Below are positions 24,177-33,743 of a stretch of 64,000 bases of DNA, piece by piece. This stretch comes from Fistulifera solaris (Eukaryota > Bacillariophyta > Bacillariophyceae > Naviculales > Stauroneidaceae), in NCBI GenBank assembly GCA_030295235.1, contig AP026152.1, positions 186,001-250,000 of the forward strand. Direction: 5' to 3'. A program made the position numbers and the translations under genes. Positions within the stretch are counted from its first letter, which is position 1. Each line of letters opens with the position of its first letter. A model generated the notes under the pieces. It worked only from the letters and a program-made list of their open reading frames with translations, was not told the DNA's origin and did no database searches.

Positions 24177-25144
24177 CTACCTTGTGGTGAGAATTTCCCT
24201 TTTGACGTCGCCATAACCATCTCCACCGTCATTGTTCTTTTCTTCAACTACATTTAAAAAAAGTGCCAGTGCATCCTGCTTTGCATGCCTTTTAATGAAT
24301 TCATCAACCTGATTGAGACAGTAAAGGTCAAGGTCGATCTTGCTACGTACAATGTGGTCAAATTCTTGCCAAGTCTCACGGTGTCTGTGACAAGCAGAGT
24401 AGAACAGCGAATGGCAAGCGCTCATCAGAGAAGTGAAAGCGCCGATAGAAAGGGCACATCATCTCTACGCCACTTACCGGATATCAAAGCAATATTCTTT
24501 GTATTTTTTTCAATCGTAACTGTATGCGCCGCGAACGTCGTCACGGGATACCACTCCGTGGAGTTCTCGCTTGCAAATCGCTTGATTGCATCATGAAGTT
24601 CTCGCAGAAACAAAAGGCCGTCAGCTGCATCTGCAGCGACCTGCATCATGACGTGAAATACCGCTGGAACTCGGGTCCACACCAGTGTTCGTCTCTCGGC
24701 GAGACGCTTGTTGGACGGAAACAACAGCCTGCCGGTTCTTAGAGATACGATTTCGGTGTAATACGCGTGCAAATTCACGACACGCCAAATTCTTTCTGGC
24801 CTGAATCTAGTGCACGTCTCGGACGGAGGGTCGAATTCGAATTCGATCAAATCACCAACTTCAAATGGTCGCGCGTAATAGAAGAAGATGTCGTCGAAAT
24901 GCTTCCTGTACACATGAAAGCTATGACGAACAGAGACGACGATGGAAGTGCATGTTACGAGGTAAGGAGCCGTAGAAACAAAGTCAAGGAGCCAAGCAAT
25001 CGAAAGCGTGACGAAGAAATAGTAAAGGTCGCCCATCCCCACGAAAACGCAAAAACAATCCAGCGACTTTCGAGAGCCAAGTTCACCACGTTCTGACGTT
25101 ACAAGGCGGGGCAGTAAGTCATTTGTAGTGAATGAGTCTGTCAT
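24177..25144 (-). CDS. MscS-like channel protein, copy A (2 exons, one frame break)
   Basis: First of eight paralogues that I assign to the MscS/MSL mechanosensitive channel superfamily. Exon 1 is 25144-24478 and exon 2 24384-24177, with a 93 bp intron (GTAAGT...TCACAG). The protein starts MTDSFTTNDLLPRLV and has two hydrophobic segments (YYFFVTLSIAWLLDFVSTAP and VTCTSIVVSV). The junction FFYYARPFEVGDLIEFEF matches the start of the MscS beta domain. It continues LLFPSNKRLAERRTLVWTRV (the PN..L....I pattern) and the alpha/beta C-terminal domain (FLRELHDAIKRFASENSTEW). Exon 2 starts HRETWQEFDHIVRSKIDLD. The frame near the exon 1 end needs one more base in the T-run 24504-24510. It is nearly identical to copy C at 32322 but inverted. 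The assignment is inference from memory of plant MSL proteins. Confidence 0.75.
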
Positions 25145-25220
25145 CTTTACTTCCGCTTGCGCAACGAGGAAAGATAAATGCCTTGCTGCTTGTTGCAAGA
25201 ACTGTGAGATTGTGAAACAT
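25119..25220 (-). promoter_or_regulatory. upstream ORF overlapping the start of MscS-like copy A
   Basis: 33 codons plus stop, beginning MFHNLTVLATSS and ending SKDDRLIHYK. It begins 76 nt before the main Met and overlaps it in another frame. Length and wording match the upstream ORFs of copies C and D. Confidence 0.55.
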
Positions 25221-25677
25221 TTTTTCTTCAAACGTGATTAATTACGAAACGAAGAGTATCGTTTTGAAAAAGATTTTGATGTGAATGGATTGCTTTATTA
25301 TTTACTTTGTTCGTCGTCGCACGACGACGTCTCGTCTGCGCGTGCGTGCGCGGTGCGGTGCTGGTGCGCGCAAATGTGTGATGCGTTACCCCTAACCTTA
25401 CCGTAAATACGAGTCTAGTGCGAAAATAATATTCTCGCGTTGAACATACCAATAGGTACCTGGTACTGTGCTGTCGTACCGACAAAAAAGCGGAAACGGA
25501 GACGACGCAATGCGGGCAATGGGAAATGTTGGACAAAACAACCTTGTTATCGCATAGTTGAAGCTTTCCATTTGAATTATAAGTTCGTTTTCCTTTCTCA
25601 CTGCACACGTGGAATTGGCGTAAATCTGCCGAGAATTAACCGACACGACACGAAAGACCCTCGTGCCTTTCACAAAA
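25145..25677. promoter_or_regulatory. divergent promoter region, MscS-like copy A / plastid gene
   Basis: 533 bp between two divergent starts. On the minus side it contains the upstream ORF of copy A (25119-25220) and the CCATTCACATCA element at 25277-25288, both shared with paralogues. On the plus side it contains the upstream block duplicated at 22.9-23.1 kb. A GCGCGTGCGTGCGCGG-like purine/pyrimidine alternating tract lies near 25336-25375. Confidence 0.6.
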
Positions 25678-26400
25678 ATGATGCGCGCTCTCGCGTGGGT
25701 AGTCTGTGCTATCGTTCTATCACAACAATCTACTGCTTTCTCATCTAGACCGTGCTTTTCTCGAGTCGAAACACGGATCTTTGCTACTGCCGACGATGAT
25801 GGCAATGAAGTCTTGAAGAAAGCGGCTGCCTTGCGTGAAGAAGCCAATCGACTGGAGGAGTCTCTCAAGGCGAATCGACCCGCTAAGGGTTCCAACATCC
25901 GTCCACAACCCAAAGCACCTCCAATGACATCGTACAAGTCCATGAAAGATTCGACCTGGACCTTGACGTATCGATTTGCGGATCGACCAGAGTCGCGCGA
26001 TGTCACGTCTCCTTCCGAACGAAACCTTTACAATGGCAAGTTGACCGTCATCTTTTTGAACGATGGCTACAGCGAAGTCGTTCGCCACGAAAGTACAAAT
26101 GTGAAAGTCCAGAAAGTATGGGGATGGGATGTGGAACGATCGAGCGACGATGATAACGAGTATTTATTGTTTTCGGTGGATTTTGTGTTGCCATCGATCG
26201 GCAAAGAGCGTTTCTATTTTCAAGCCCGAAAAAGTGTCGATGGCATAGGGAACATTTCGCTCGCGGAAGGAACTATAACAGTCAAGCAAGACGTAGTGGA
26301 TTCGAAAGCATCAAGATGGAGTCTCTTTTCTCCACGAGGAATTTTGGCCGAATTTCGGGCTGTCGGCGAATTCATTGGGAAACCGAGTACAGCGTTTTGA
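25678..26400 (+). CDS. plastid-targeted protein of unknown function
   Basis: An unbroken 240-residue frame. A signal peptide (MMRALAWVVCAIVLSQQSTA) is followed by FSSRP, matching the stramenopile plastid-import motif. Then comes a short coiled stretch (LREEANRLEESLKANRP) and a beta-rich domain: STWTLTYRFADRPE, GKLTVIFLNDGYSEVV, ERFYFQARKSVDG, NISLAEGTITVKQDV, ending ILAEFRAVGEFIGKPSTAF. This layout occurs in conserved stramenopile plastid proteins without known function, by memory. The beta domain suggests a lipocalin- or fibrillin-like fold, but I cannot support that further. A decayed copy lies 2.5 kb upstream (23136), with MscS-like copy A between them in the opposite direction. Confidence 0.8.
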   Translation: MMRALAWVVCAIVLSQQSTAFSSRPCFSRVETRIFATADDDGNEVLKKAAALREEANRLEESLKANRPAKGSNIRPQPKAPPMTSYKSMKDSTWTLTYRFADRPESRDVTSPSERNLYNGKLTVIFLNDGYSEVVRHESTNVKVQKVWGWDVERSSDDDNEYLLFSVDFVLPSIGKERFYFQARKSVDGIGNISLAEGTITVKQDVVDSKASRWSLFSPRGILAEFRAVGEFIGKPSTAF

Positions 26401-27304
26401 TCAAAAGAACATACAGAGCTTACGTTTTAAAACTGCGTTGCAGCTATGGAAGTGCCAAGCGTGAAAATCACAAAGTCAAATCACTGAATTATTAATGATA
26501 TGTAGACTATATATTTTTCACAAAAGTAGGAGGACTCGTATGGATGTTTTGGCGCGACCCTCAGAAGTCGACGTGCATCTGCGGTTGCTGTTCACTTCTG
26601 ACCAACAGCAAACCTACTGAACGAGGACTTTACATCTGCTCAGATCATTGAAAGCCTTCATTTTTGCTCCACTGTCACCTTGCTCCTTGTCTTCCTCGAT
26701 ACTTGACTTTTCCCACTTATCATAGAGTTCGAGCTTCATTCGTTTTAACAAGCGCTCATCATGCACCAACCGGAAACCCTTTGTTTTTTTTATCGAAGAG
26801 CTTCGAGTAAGACGCATCTGATTTTGCCTTCGATTTTGCAAAATATTGAATTGCCTGTACAAGTCGCACTTTGCTGCTCAAGACAAGAGCATACTCTTTC
26901 CATGACTGGCGGTGCCTGTCAAAGAGCAGAATGGAAGAGCGATGAAGCGTGACGTGTGAGAAATGTCATTTAGCAACTCAAGAAAGTCCAGGTTCATCGC
27001 TTATTCACGTACCGAATATTTATGCAATACTCCTTGTTTTCTTTAACAGCATGTTTGTCAAACGGTTCCACAGCAAACCATTCACTACTGGTACGTTCAG
27101 CATAACGAGAAATTATATCATTTGCTACAGGTAGCAATGAACAAAGTTTTAATTCGCACAAACACAAAACAACAAGGAAGTCTAACGAGGAATGCGAGTG
27201 AGGGTGACTCTAGTATTATTCAGCAATTAATTTGCGTGCATCTTCGTTTTCATGCGTCGAAGGCATATACATCAGGATTGTAGTTATCCGTACGAACGGA
27301 TACT
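26401..27304. other. intergenic region, nothing firmly recognised
   Basis: 904 bp between two convergent genes. A charged 82-codon frame on the minus strand (26614-26862, containing FRLVHDERLLKRMKLELYDK) is present. It has no recognisable domain and no clear promoter or intron context, so it is not called. Confidence 0.5.
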
Positions 27305-28173
27305 TTACTCCGACTCGGGAAACAGATCGACCAATTCAGCAAATCCCGGCGGCAAAATGAGGTCGGCTCCGTTTTGTTGCATGGTTTGACTCAAAATCGC
27401 TTCGGTATGCGGTTTACCCAACGCCGCTTGCGCGGCCGCCGCTTCCGGTGTCGTGACTCCGACACCACTGCATCCCGCCGCGACCGCCGCCGTAATGTCA
27501 TCGGGGTATCGCCCACCAACACGACCGACCGCGACGGTTTGACACCGAGTAATGCGCAGACGCGCAATACGGGCGTCGGATCCGGTTTGCTGGGTCCATC
27601 TTCCATACAATAAGTAGCCGAAATCAGTGATTCCAATCCATGTTCGTGAAGAAATTTCATACAATCCGCACGCGGCCGTCCCGTGACAATGCCAATGCCC
27701 GGTTTCGATCGTTGGTGCAATGCGAGCAGAGTCTCTTTGTGTGGAATCAGTGTTTCCAGCGTACACAATCCCGGTGTATCCCCGTGTCCTTGATAGTATT
27801 GTTCAAACGTTTCTGTCACTTGTTCCAGCGTAATCTCTTGCTTGTTGGGTAATGTACTATACTCTTGAATGAGTCGATGCGACAGTTGCCAATCATCGTT
27901 GGCGTTGCCGCGTCGTTTCATTTCCGTGACAATGTCGTCATCGACGGCCGTCGCACCGTACGTGTGACACGTCTTGACAATGGCGGCCCGGTAGGATTGG
28001 GAAACTTCCGCAAGGACGCCGTCCATGTCTAATAAGAGTGTTGTGTATTTCGGAGACGACATTGTGTGTTGATTGTTCTTGCTGGCTGTCACGCTAACGC
28101 AGAGACTCGACCCGAAAATAAAGAGAAGGAAATACAAGGAACAAGTAACGAGAGGTGTTGACTGGAAAGACAT
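27305..28173 (-). CDS. HAD-superfamily phosphatase (one frame break)
   Basis: HAD hydrolase of subfamily IA. The N-terminus is a signal-like segment (CSLYFLLFIFGSSLCVSV). From MSSPKYTTLLLDMDGVLAEV comes motif I (DMDGV), then the helical cap with RGNANDDWQLSHRLIQEY, GIVTGRPRADCMKF (motif II) and EDGPSKPDP (motif III). Motif IV reads VVLVGDTP and is followed by a frame change at the plus-strand G-run 27503-27506. With one base added it continues DDITAAVAAGCSGVGVTTP and ends ELVDLFPESE. Wording around motif I and NANDDW resembles a small HAD group found in archaea and protists (TIGR01548 type); its substrate is not known to me. The start is either 28173 (secreted or organelle-targeted) or the Met at 28062. 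Confidence 0.8.
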
Positions 28174-28564
28174 GAAATTCTTTCACCGCTTTATTGCAAC
28201 GAAATGAGCCGATCGGCGTGTCCGTGGCCGTCCATCATCGTCGTCGCGTCGAAATAAGAAAAAAAAAAAACTCGTGCCGACGATGTCGTTGTGACGCATG
28301 ACGTTTTCAGTCTAAACCATTTCTGTCGTACCGATTAATTATTCCGCGTGGAAGTTCACTTTTTTATGAAGTAGATTATGTACGATATTAGTCTGTCTTC
28401 GTCCGTATTGGTAGATGCGAAGCACGCAAACATCCATCAAAACACGACAACATCAACAAGACTTCAACATAGAAAAAGCAACCCTTGCTACTTTCTTATT
28501 ATTTGCAATCGTCTATAATCCTATCAACTCTTTCTTTCATCAACTTCACAATACTCTCGTCAGA
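28174..28564. promoter_or_regulatory. divergent intergenic region, HAD / ClpS
   Basis: 391 bp between two divergent starts, with an A-run near 28257-28270. A frame continuous with ClpS extends back to 28415 but lacks a plausible targeting start, so it is treated as leader. Confidence 0.45.
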
Positions 28565-29044
28565 ATGATGTCAAATACGCGCTTCGTTCTGTTCCTGATG
28601 ATGACATGGCATTTCGGACACTCCTTTCTCGTCGCTCCTCAACAGCCGACAACGACACGACTCTTCGGAATGGCGCAACCGGAAACACAAATCAAGACCA
28701 AAACTACGGTCAAGACAGCGAGCAAACAAAAGGTCGAAATCAAAAAGACATTCAAGACGGACGATCCCGTCCAAAATCGCGACGATGACTTTCAAGATGC
28801 GCCCATGTACAAGGTCATGTTGTTGCGCGATGACGATTACGATCAAGAACATGTTGTGACGCGATTGTGTGCCATCTTGGATGATATGGATGAAGATCAG
28901 GCGGCGACAGTATGGAAACAGGCCATGGCGGCCGGACAAGCCATGTGTGGCAAGTATCCGTTTGAGCGGGCGGAATTGTTCAAGGAACAGTTGTTGCGAT
29001 CGGATCCCATGATTTTTTGTGATCTGGTAGAAGAGAATGCTTGA
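28565..29044 (+). CDS. ClpS adaptor (N-recognin), plastid-targeted
   Basis: ClpS delivers N-degron substrates to the Clp protease; in algae and plants it works in the plastid with ClpC. The 159-residue protein starts with a signal peptide (MMSNTRFVLFLMMTWHFGHS) followed by FLVAP, the stramenopile plastid-import motif, then a Thr/Lys-rich linker (KTTVKTASKQKVEIKKTFKT). The ClpS core is APMYKVMLLRDDDYDQEHVV, then DMDEDQAATVWKQAMAAGQA and MCGKYPFERAELFKEQL. The signature DDDY...HVV and the helix with G.A.CG.Y are in place. The start at 28565 is preferred over the in-frame 28415 because only it puts the signal peptide at the N-terminus. The frame is unbroken. Confidence 0.9.
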   Translation: MMSNTRFVLFLMMTWHFGHSFLVAPQQPTTTRLFGMAQPETQIKTKTTVKTASKQKVEIKKTFKTDDPVQNRDDDFQDAPMYKVMLLRDDDYDQEHVVTRLCAILDDMDEDQAATVWKQAMAAGQAMCGKYPFERAELFKEQLLRSDPMIFCDLVEENA

Positions 29045-29189
29045 GGGAGAAGGGGTTGGCGAGAATATTGCACTCCTTTTTTCTGGTGTTACCGCAACCG
29101 TGCCGCAATCTACATTATTAGCGTGTGTAAGTTTATTTGATAAAGAAGAAACAAACAAAAGATTAAACAAACAGTACAGGGAATGATCA

Positions 29190-30726
29190 TTAGTCGCTGC
29201 TTTTCGTCGACGAGATATCCAATGTCAGCAAGTCGTTGCTAAACACATCACCCGGAAGGCGTCCTCCAAACACGAGCAGACGCGAACCATCCAACACGGC
29301 CCGATGTCCGACGCGTGCCTCTTCACTGCCTATCTTGGGTCCTTTCGTCCACTCCCACGTTTCCGTATTCAATAAGAACGAATCCCCAAACACCACATCG
29401 TTCTCGTCGTTGGGATCCCATCCACCGTAGATACAGATCGTGTCATCGTGCCACACGAATGCCACATGGCCCGTCCGAGGACACGGCGGCGACCCCTTGG
29501 TTTGCACATTGCTCCATTCCCACGTCGTACGTTCCAAGACGTGCACACTATTGAAGCATTGTTCGGCATCGTTGCCGCCAAATACTACCATTTTGGTTCC
29601 ACACGCCGTGGCCGTGTGATACGACCGCGGACGGGGGCCGTTCCTTGAATCGTCGGTGTATGCCAGACCCAACGGAGGGTATCCAAGACGACAACTTTTT
29701 GTAAAAACTTGTTGCCGGAAACACCGCCCCACACGACGAGTTCGTGGCCCAGCAAGGTGGCCGTGTGACCACTCCGACCTTTGGGAATGTCGCCCGACAC
29801 CGACGGTGGATACCATACCATGATTTCGGTATCCAAGACCATGACGGGATGGACGATGTGGGATTTGCCGGTTTTGTCGTTGGTGCATTCACCGCCAAAG
29901 GCAATCAACAACTGACGTTCCGGCAAATACGTGGCGGTGTGCCACTGTCGTTTCCAGCCATCGCCATTGCTGAGTGGTTGGATCCAGCGGGTGCCATTGA
30001 AGAGATGCAAATCGTCCAGTGTCAAAGGTGTTGACGTCTCGGGGGACAGCGTTTGTCCTCCGTACACGAGAATGCGATTCGGGCCCAAGCACGTCATCGT
30101 ATGTCCCCAGCGTGGACACGGTGGCGGATACGAAGGTGGTAACAATAAGTCGTCGCCGAGTGAAACGCGCGTCGGAATGGGAGGTTGCGGCGAATGATCC
30201 GATTGCACCGACGTGTCGGGACTGGGTTGCTGTTGCAACAGTTCTTGGACGGGTTGTTTCGGGTGTGACGGTGTGGAGACGAAGTTCTGTGAAGGTGATG
30301 GCTCTTCCTCATCGCCCGTCAGTGTCGCCTGAGTTTGCGAAAGATCCGGTTGTCCTAGTAGAGTGTTGCTCGGATGAGTCGTTGCATTCGAGAAACGATG
30401 ATTCGAGACTTCTTCGATGCTATTGTTGGAGGAAGAAGACGAGTCTTCGAGGCGCACGCGCTTGTTACAACTGTCAATGTCATCCTGTAAAGGACGTTGT
30501 TTCGGAGTAATCTGGTTGATCTTCGTCGTAATCTCCACTGTCTCTTTGGAAGCGACAGCAGAATTCGAATCGATGGTATGCACACGCAAAGTACCCGAAA
30601 AGTTGGTCAATTGCAAAAGAATCGTTTCCTTGCTTTGTTGCGAAAAGAAACGGCTCCGGTCGGATCGTTCGGAACCAGCGTAAAGGCCACGCCGCCTAGA
30701 GAAAGCTGCAGCGTCGGAGAAGTCAT
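29190..30726 (-). CDS. kelch-repeat protein (two frame breaks)
   Basis: Starts MTSPTLQLSLGGVAFTLVPN at 30726. The frame shifts at the plus-strand A-run 30643-30646 into KETILLQLTNFSGTLRVHT, then a 110-residue disordered linker rich in Ser, Gln and Pro. At least six kelch-type blades follow, each with the GG and W or Y pattern: RWGHTMTCLGPNRILVYGGQ, KRQWHTATYLPERQLLIAFG, GRSGHTATLLGHELVVWGG. After a second shift at the G-run 29633-29637 come RSYHTATACGTKMVVFGGND, RTGHVAFVWHDDTICIYGGW and RVGHRAVLDGSRLLVFGG. With one base added at each run the protein is about 512 residues and ends LTLDISSTKSSD. Kelch propellers are protein-binding scaffolds; no enzymatic domain is visible. It is convergent with ClpS. 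Confidence 0.85.
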
Positions 30727-31137
30727 GTCGTTCTCTGTGATGCTTGTTTTTCGATGAAACAATGACTCGAAGAGCAATGAGAGGAATGGCAACGAAAAGG
30801 AATGACACTCGTCATTCGACGGAGTTTGAATGGAATGAATTTGAGTGCGCGCACGCCACGCTTTATTACTTGGGGAAATTTGAAAATAATAGCGCGCCGG
30901 AATGGCCGCGAATGGTTTCGCGCCTTTTTATTTGTGACGCAGATGTCCGAAGTCCGAAATCATCATTATCCGACAGTTTGGAAACGCCCATCCCAGAACA
31001 AAATCCATTCACATCATTCCTTCTTTGAATCATCGGCAAATATCACGATTGGAGATTTCTTTTCAATATGTCTCACAAGTTCACGCCAGCAACAATCGTC
31101 AACGCACGCGATTGTTCATTTTATAGCGGAATTCAAG
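30727..31137. promoter_or_regulatory. divergent promoter region, kelch gene / MscS-like copy B
   Basis: 411 bp. On the plus side it contains the CCATTCACATCA element (31015-31026) and the first part of the overlapping upstream ORF of copy B (from 31068). The rest holds the kelch promoter; no other motif was recognised. Confidence 0.5.
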
Positions 31138-31244
31138 ATGACAGACAAGCTCGCCGCAATCAAACGCCCGTGGCCCGTCCTTCGTTTTCTCAAGGAAACT
31201 CTCGACGCCGCATTCACTTATCCCACCATAATGCATGTATGTGA
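31068..31244 (+). promoter_or_regulatory. upstream ORF overlapping the start of MscS-like copy B
   Basis: 58 codons plus stop beginning MSHKFTPATIVNARD. It starts 70 nt before the main Met at 31138 and runs through it in another frame. The opening matches the upstream ORF of copy E (MSHKFTPATI). Confidence 0.5.
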
Positions 31245-31807
31245 GGTCGGCGATCTGATCGGAATCAACACTCCTGGACTTGTTCTCAGCACGCAACACG
31301 CCTACCGTGTCGAGTGCATCACCTGGATGCACACATCCCTCGTGTGCTTGGCCACTGGTGAGCGGCAACGTCGCCACAATTCCCGTATTTTCAATATTAA
31401 TGGCGTGAACAAGTGGAGTCGATCTCCAGCAACGTTTGAAGTCGTGCTGCCTGTGGGTGACAATGGCGGCGTTTCATTGGAATTTTTCAAGGAAAAGATT
31501 GAGCAATTTGCCAACGACAACCCCGGCGAATGGCGTGAAGTGAACACGTTCGATTGGTACCAATTGCCGGAAGGGCATCGCGTTTTGATTCAGTAAGTCG
31601 GATAGACAGTGGGGATTTGCGATGGCGTACATACTTGCCTGACTCTTTCTTTTATTCTTCTCTTTCGCTAGACACCACGAAAAGTGGGGACAACTTAAGC
31701 TCGTCTTGAAGAGCAGAGAAAAGCTGATTGCTTACTGCAAGCAGCTCACTGAAGAGCTTCGCCCGGAAGATGCTTCTCAAGACTTTGCAGTCACTGTTAG
31801 TCCCTAG
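31138..31807 (+). CDS. MscS-like family protein without membrane segments, copy B (2 exons)
   Basis: Exons are 31138-31592 and 31672-31807, with a 79 bp intron (GTAAGT...CGCTAG) at the same phase-2 site as the other copies. The 196-residue product starts MTDKLAAIKRPWPVLRF and goes straight into the beta-domain-like part: MHVCEVGDLIGINTPG, AYRVECITWMHTSLVCLATG, NKWSRSPATFEVVLPV. The C-terminal domain is FKEKIEQFANDNPGEWREVN, and exon 2 reads HHEKWGQLKLVLKSREKLIA. The hydrophobic helices seen in copies A, C, D, F and G are absent, so the product should be soluble or peripheral. It is most similar to copy E. Both exons are intact, with no frame break. Confidence 0.75.
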
Positions 31808-32321
31808 AGTTTAGGCTTGACGATGGTTCTCGTCTACGGGCTCTAAATTTCCGCTCATCTATAAAATAGGACTCATGGAATCCATTATACCTAACTTAAC
31901 TACTAGAGTACACGTAAGCCATTGTTCTTGTCTAAAGTAGGCTTTAATGCATCTTTAACAACTCGAACGATTGGAATGGGACGGAGGGTTCCACGTTCCA
32001 CCGAAAACACTGCTGATCCGGCTAAATCTATCTATGCTTGACGATGGTGCCCATGACGTCTTTAAGGTTAAGGGAACGCATCAAATATTCGCGCGCACCA
32101 TCGCGCACCGCAGCACGCAGCGTGCGCCGCACAGACGTCGTCGTTCGACACGCACTCCGTTCACATCAAAATCCATTCACATCAAAATCGTTTCATATAA
32201 TGATACTCTTCGTTTCGTAATTCATCACGTTTGAAGATGCGAACAATGTTTCACAAACTCACACTTCTTTTAACAAGCAGCAATGCAGTAATCTATCTTC
32301 CTTGCGCAAACGGAAGTAAAG
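31808..32321. promoter_or_regulatory. upstream region of MscS-like copy C
   Basis: 514 bp. The part from about 32160 is closely related to the region before copy A: the CCATTCACATCA element at 32173-32184, then TACTCTTCGTTTCGTAATT, and an overlapping upstream ORF at 32246. The first 300 bp hold nothing recognised. Confidence 0.6.
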
Positions 32322-32347
32322 ATGACAGATTCATTCACTGCACATGA
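32246..32347 (+). promoter_or_regulatory. upstream ORF overlapping the start of MscS-like copy C
   Basis: 33 codons plus stop, beginning MFHKLTLLLTSS and ending SKDDRFIHCT, starting 76 nt before the main Met and overlapping it by 26 nt in another frame. Same length as in copies A and D. Confidence 0.55.
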
Positions 32348-33338
32348 CTTACTGCCCCGCCTCGTAACGTCAGAACGTGGTGAACTTGGCTCTCGAAAGT
32401 CGCTGGATTGTTTTTGCGTTTTCGTGGGGATGGGCGACATTTACTATTTCTTCGTCACGCTTTCGATTGCCTGGCTACTTGACTTTGTTCCTACGACTCC
32501 TTACCTCGGAATATGCACTGTCATCGTCGGGTGGGTACAGGGTAACATTTCTTTGTACAAGGAGTGTTTCAACAAGATCTTTTTTTATTACGCGCCGCCA
32601 TATGAAGTTGGTGACTTGATCGAAGTCTGTTACGGATCCAATCCTCCGACCGAGACGTGTACTAGATTCAGGCCAGAACGAATCATGCGTGTCGAAATAA
32701 TTCGAACGCTGACCACCTGGGTCAGCTCTTTGGAAGACGGCAGGTGGACGTGTCTGTCCAACGAGCTTCTCACCGATAGACAAACACTGGTGTGGTCTCG
32801 AGTACCTGCGGTATTTCGAGTCATGATGCAGGCCATTGCGGATGCAGCTGACGGCCTCTTGTTTCTGCGAGAACTCCATGCGGCGATCAAGCGATTTGCA
32901 AGCGAGAACTCCACGGAATGGTATCCGGTAAAGACGTTCGCGGAGGACGCAGTTATAATTGAAACTGGGTACAAAGAATATTGCTTTGATATCCGGTAAG
33001 TGGCTTAGAGGTGGTGTGCCTTTTGTAACGGCACTTTCGCTTCTCTGATCTGCGCTTGCCATTCGCTGTTGTACTCTGGCTTTCACAGATACCGAGAGAC
33101 TTGGCGAGAATTTGACCACATTATACGTAGCAAGATCGACCTTGACGTTGACTGTAGTAATCAAGCGGAAAAGTTTTACAGAAGTCGTGCAAAGCGGGAT
33201 GCAGTGGCACTTCCTAATGTAGTCGAGGAAAAGAACAATGGCAGTGAAGATGGTAATGGCGAAATGACGGACAACACCGAGGGGAACAATGAGATGGAGG
33301 GTCATCGCCTGCTTTATTATCGCATTTTGGTTAAATAG
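32322..33338 (+). CDS. MscS-like channel protein, copy C (2 exons, intact)
   Basis: The best-preserved copy of the family, 307 residues, exons 32322-32995 and 33089-33338 with a 93 bp intron (GTAAGT...TCACAG). Two hydrophobic segments (YYFFVTLSIAWLLDFVPTTP, and GICTVIVGWV in the next segment) precede FFYYAPPYEVGDLIEVCYG, the junction to the MscS-type beta domain. Then come CLSNELLTDRQTLVWSRVPA and FLRELHAAIKRFASENSTEW. Exon 2 starts YRETWREFDHIIRSKIDLDV, matching the conserved H/N...W......L region at the end of plant MSL proteins. An acidic Asn-rich tail follows. MscS/MSL proteins form heptameric tension-gated pores with three or more helices per subunit; here only two are obvious, so a pore function is inference. 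It is nearly identical to inverted copy A. Confidence 0.78.
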
Positions 33339-33717
33339 ACTCGCTTGATTTGTTGATGGCTGCAAGTATTAGCAACAAAATCCCCCAACATAAAAATCAA
33401 TTTTGTTAAATATTTTTCCTTTTGAAGTTGGACGCAATAGCCGAATCTTGATTTTTGCACTTTTGTTTCGTAAATCGTTACTGTTCGGTTAGCGGAATGT
33501 CTTACATTGATACTTGTCAACATAGCTTCTTCACGACTCCTCACGTCGAGGAGTCACGTTTCACGTATTTTCGCTCGCTCACAAAAAAAAACCGATCCAT
33601 TCACATCATTATCATTAGTTACTCCGTATCATTTCAAAATAATGTTTCACAGACTCACTCTTCCTGTAACAAGCAGCAAGTCAGTTGTCTTTCCGCGTTG
33701 CGAAAGCGGAAGTAAGG
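33339..33717. promoter_or_regulatory. upstream region of MscS-like copy D
   Basis: 379 bp between copies C and D. It holds the CCATTCACATCA element at 33597-33608 and the first part of the overlapping upstream ORF (33642). The CTTTTGTTTCGTAAATCGTT block near 33461 resembles the TTCGTTTCGTAATT block before copies A and C. Confidence 0.5.
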
Positions 33718-33743
33718 ATGACAGAGTCATTCGCTGCAAATGA
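33642..33743 (+). promoter_or_regulatory. upstream ORF overlapping the start of MscS-like copy D
   Basis: 33 codons plus stop, beginning MFHRLTLPVTSS and ending SKDDRVIRCK. It has the same length and spacing (76 nt) as in copies A and C, although the main proteins have diverged more. Confidence 0.55.

Noticed and set aside
26614-26862. 82-codon charged frame on the minus strand
   Set aside because: No recognisable domain, no promoter or splice context and no paralogue in the window.
31068-31244. Upstream ORFs of the MscS-like genes as true N-terminal coding exons
   Set aside because: They are out of frame with the main ORFs and no splice sites between them restore the frame; the main ATG is conserved (MTD/MTE).
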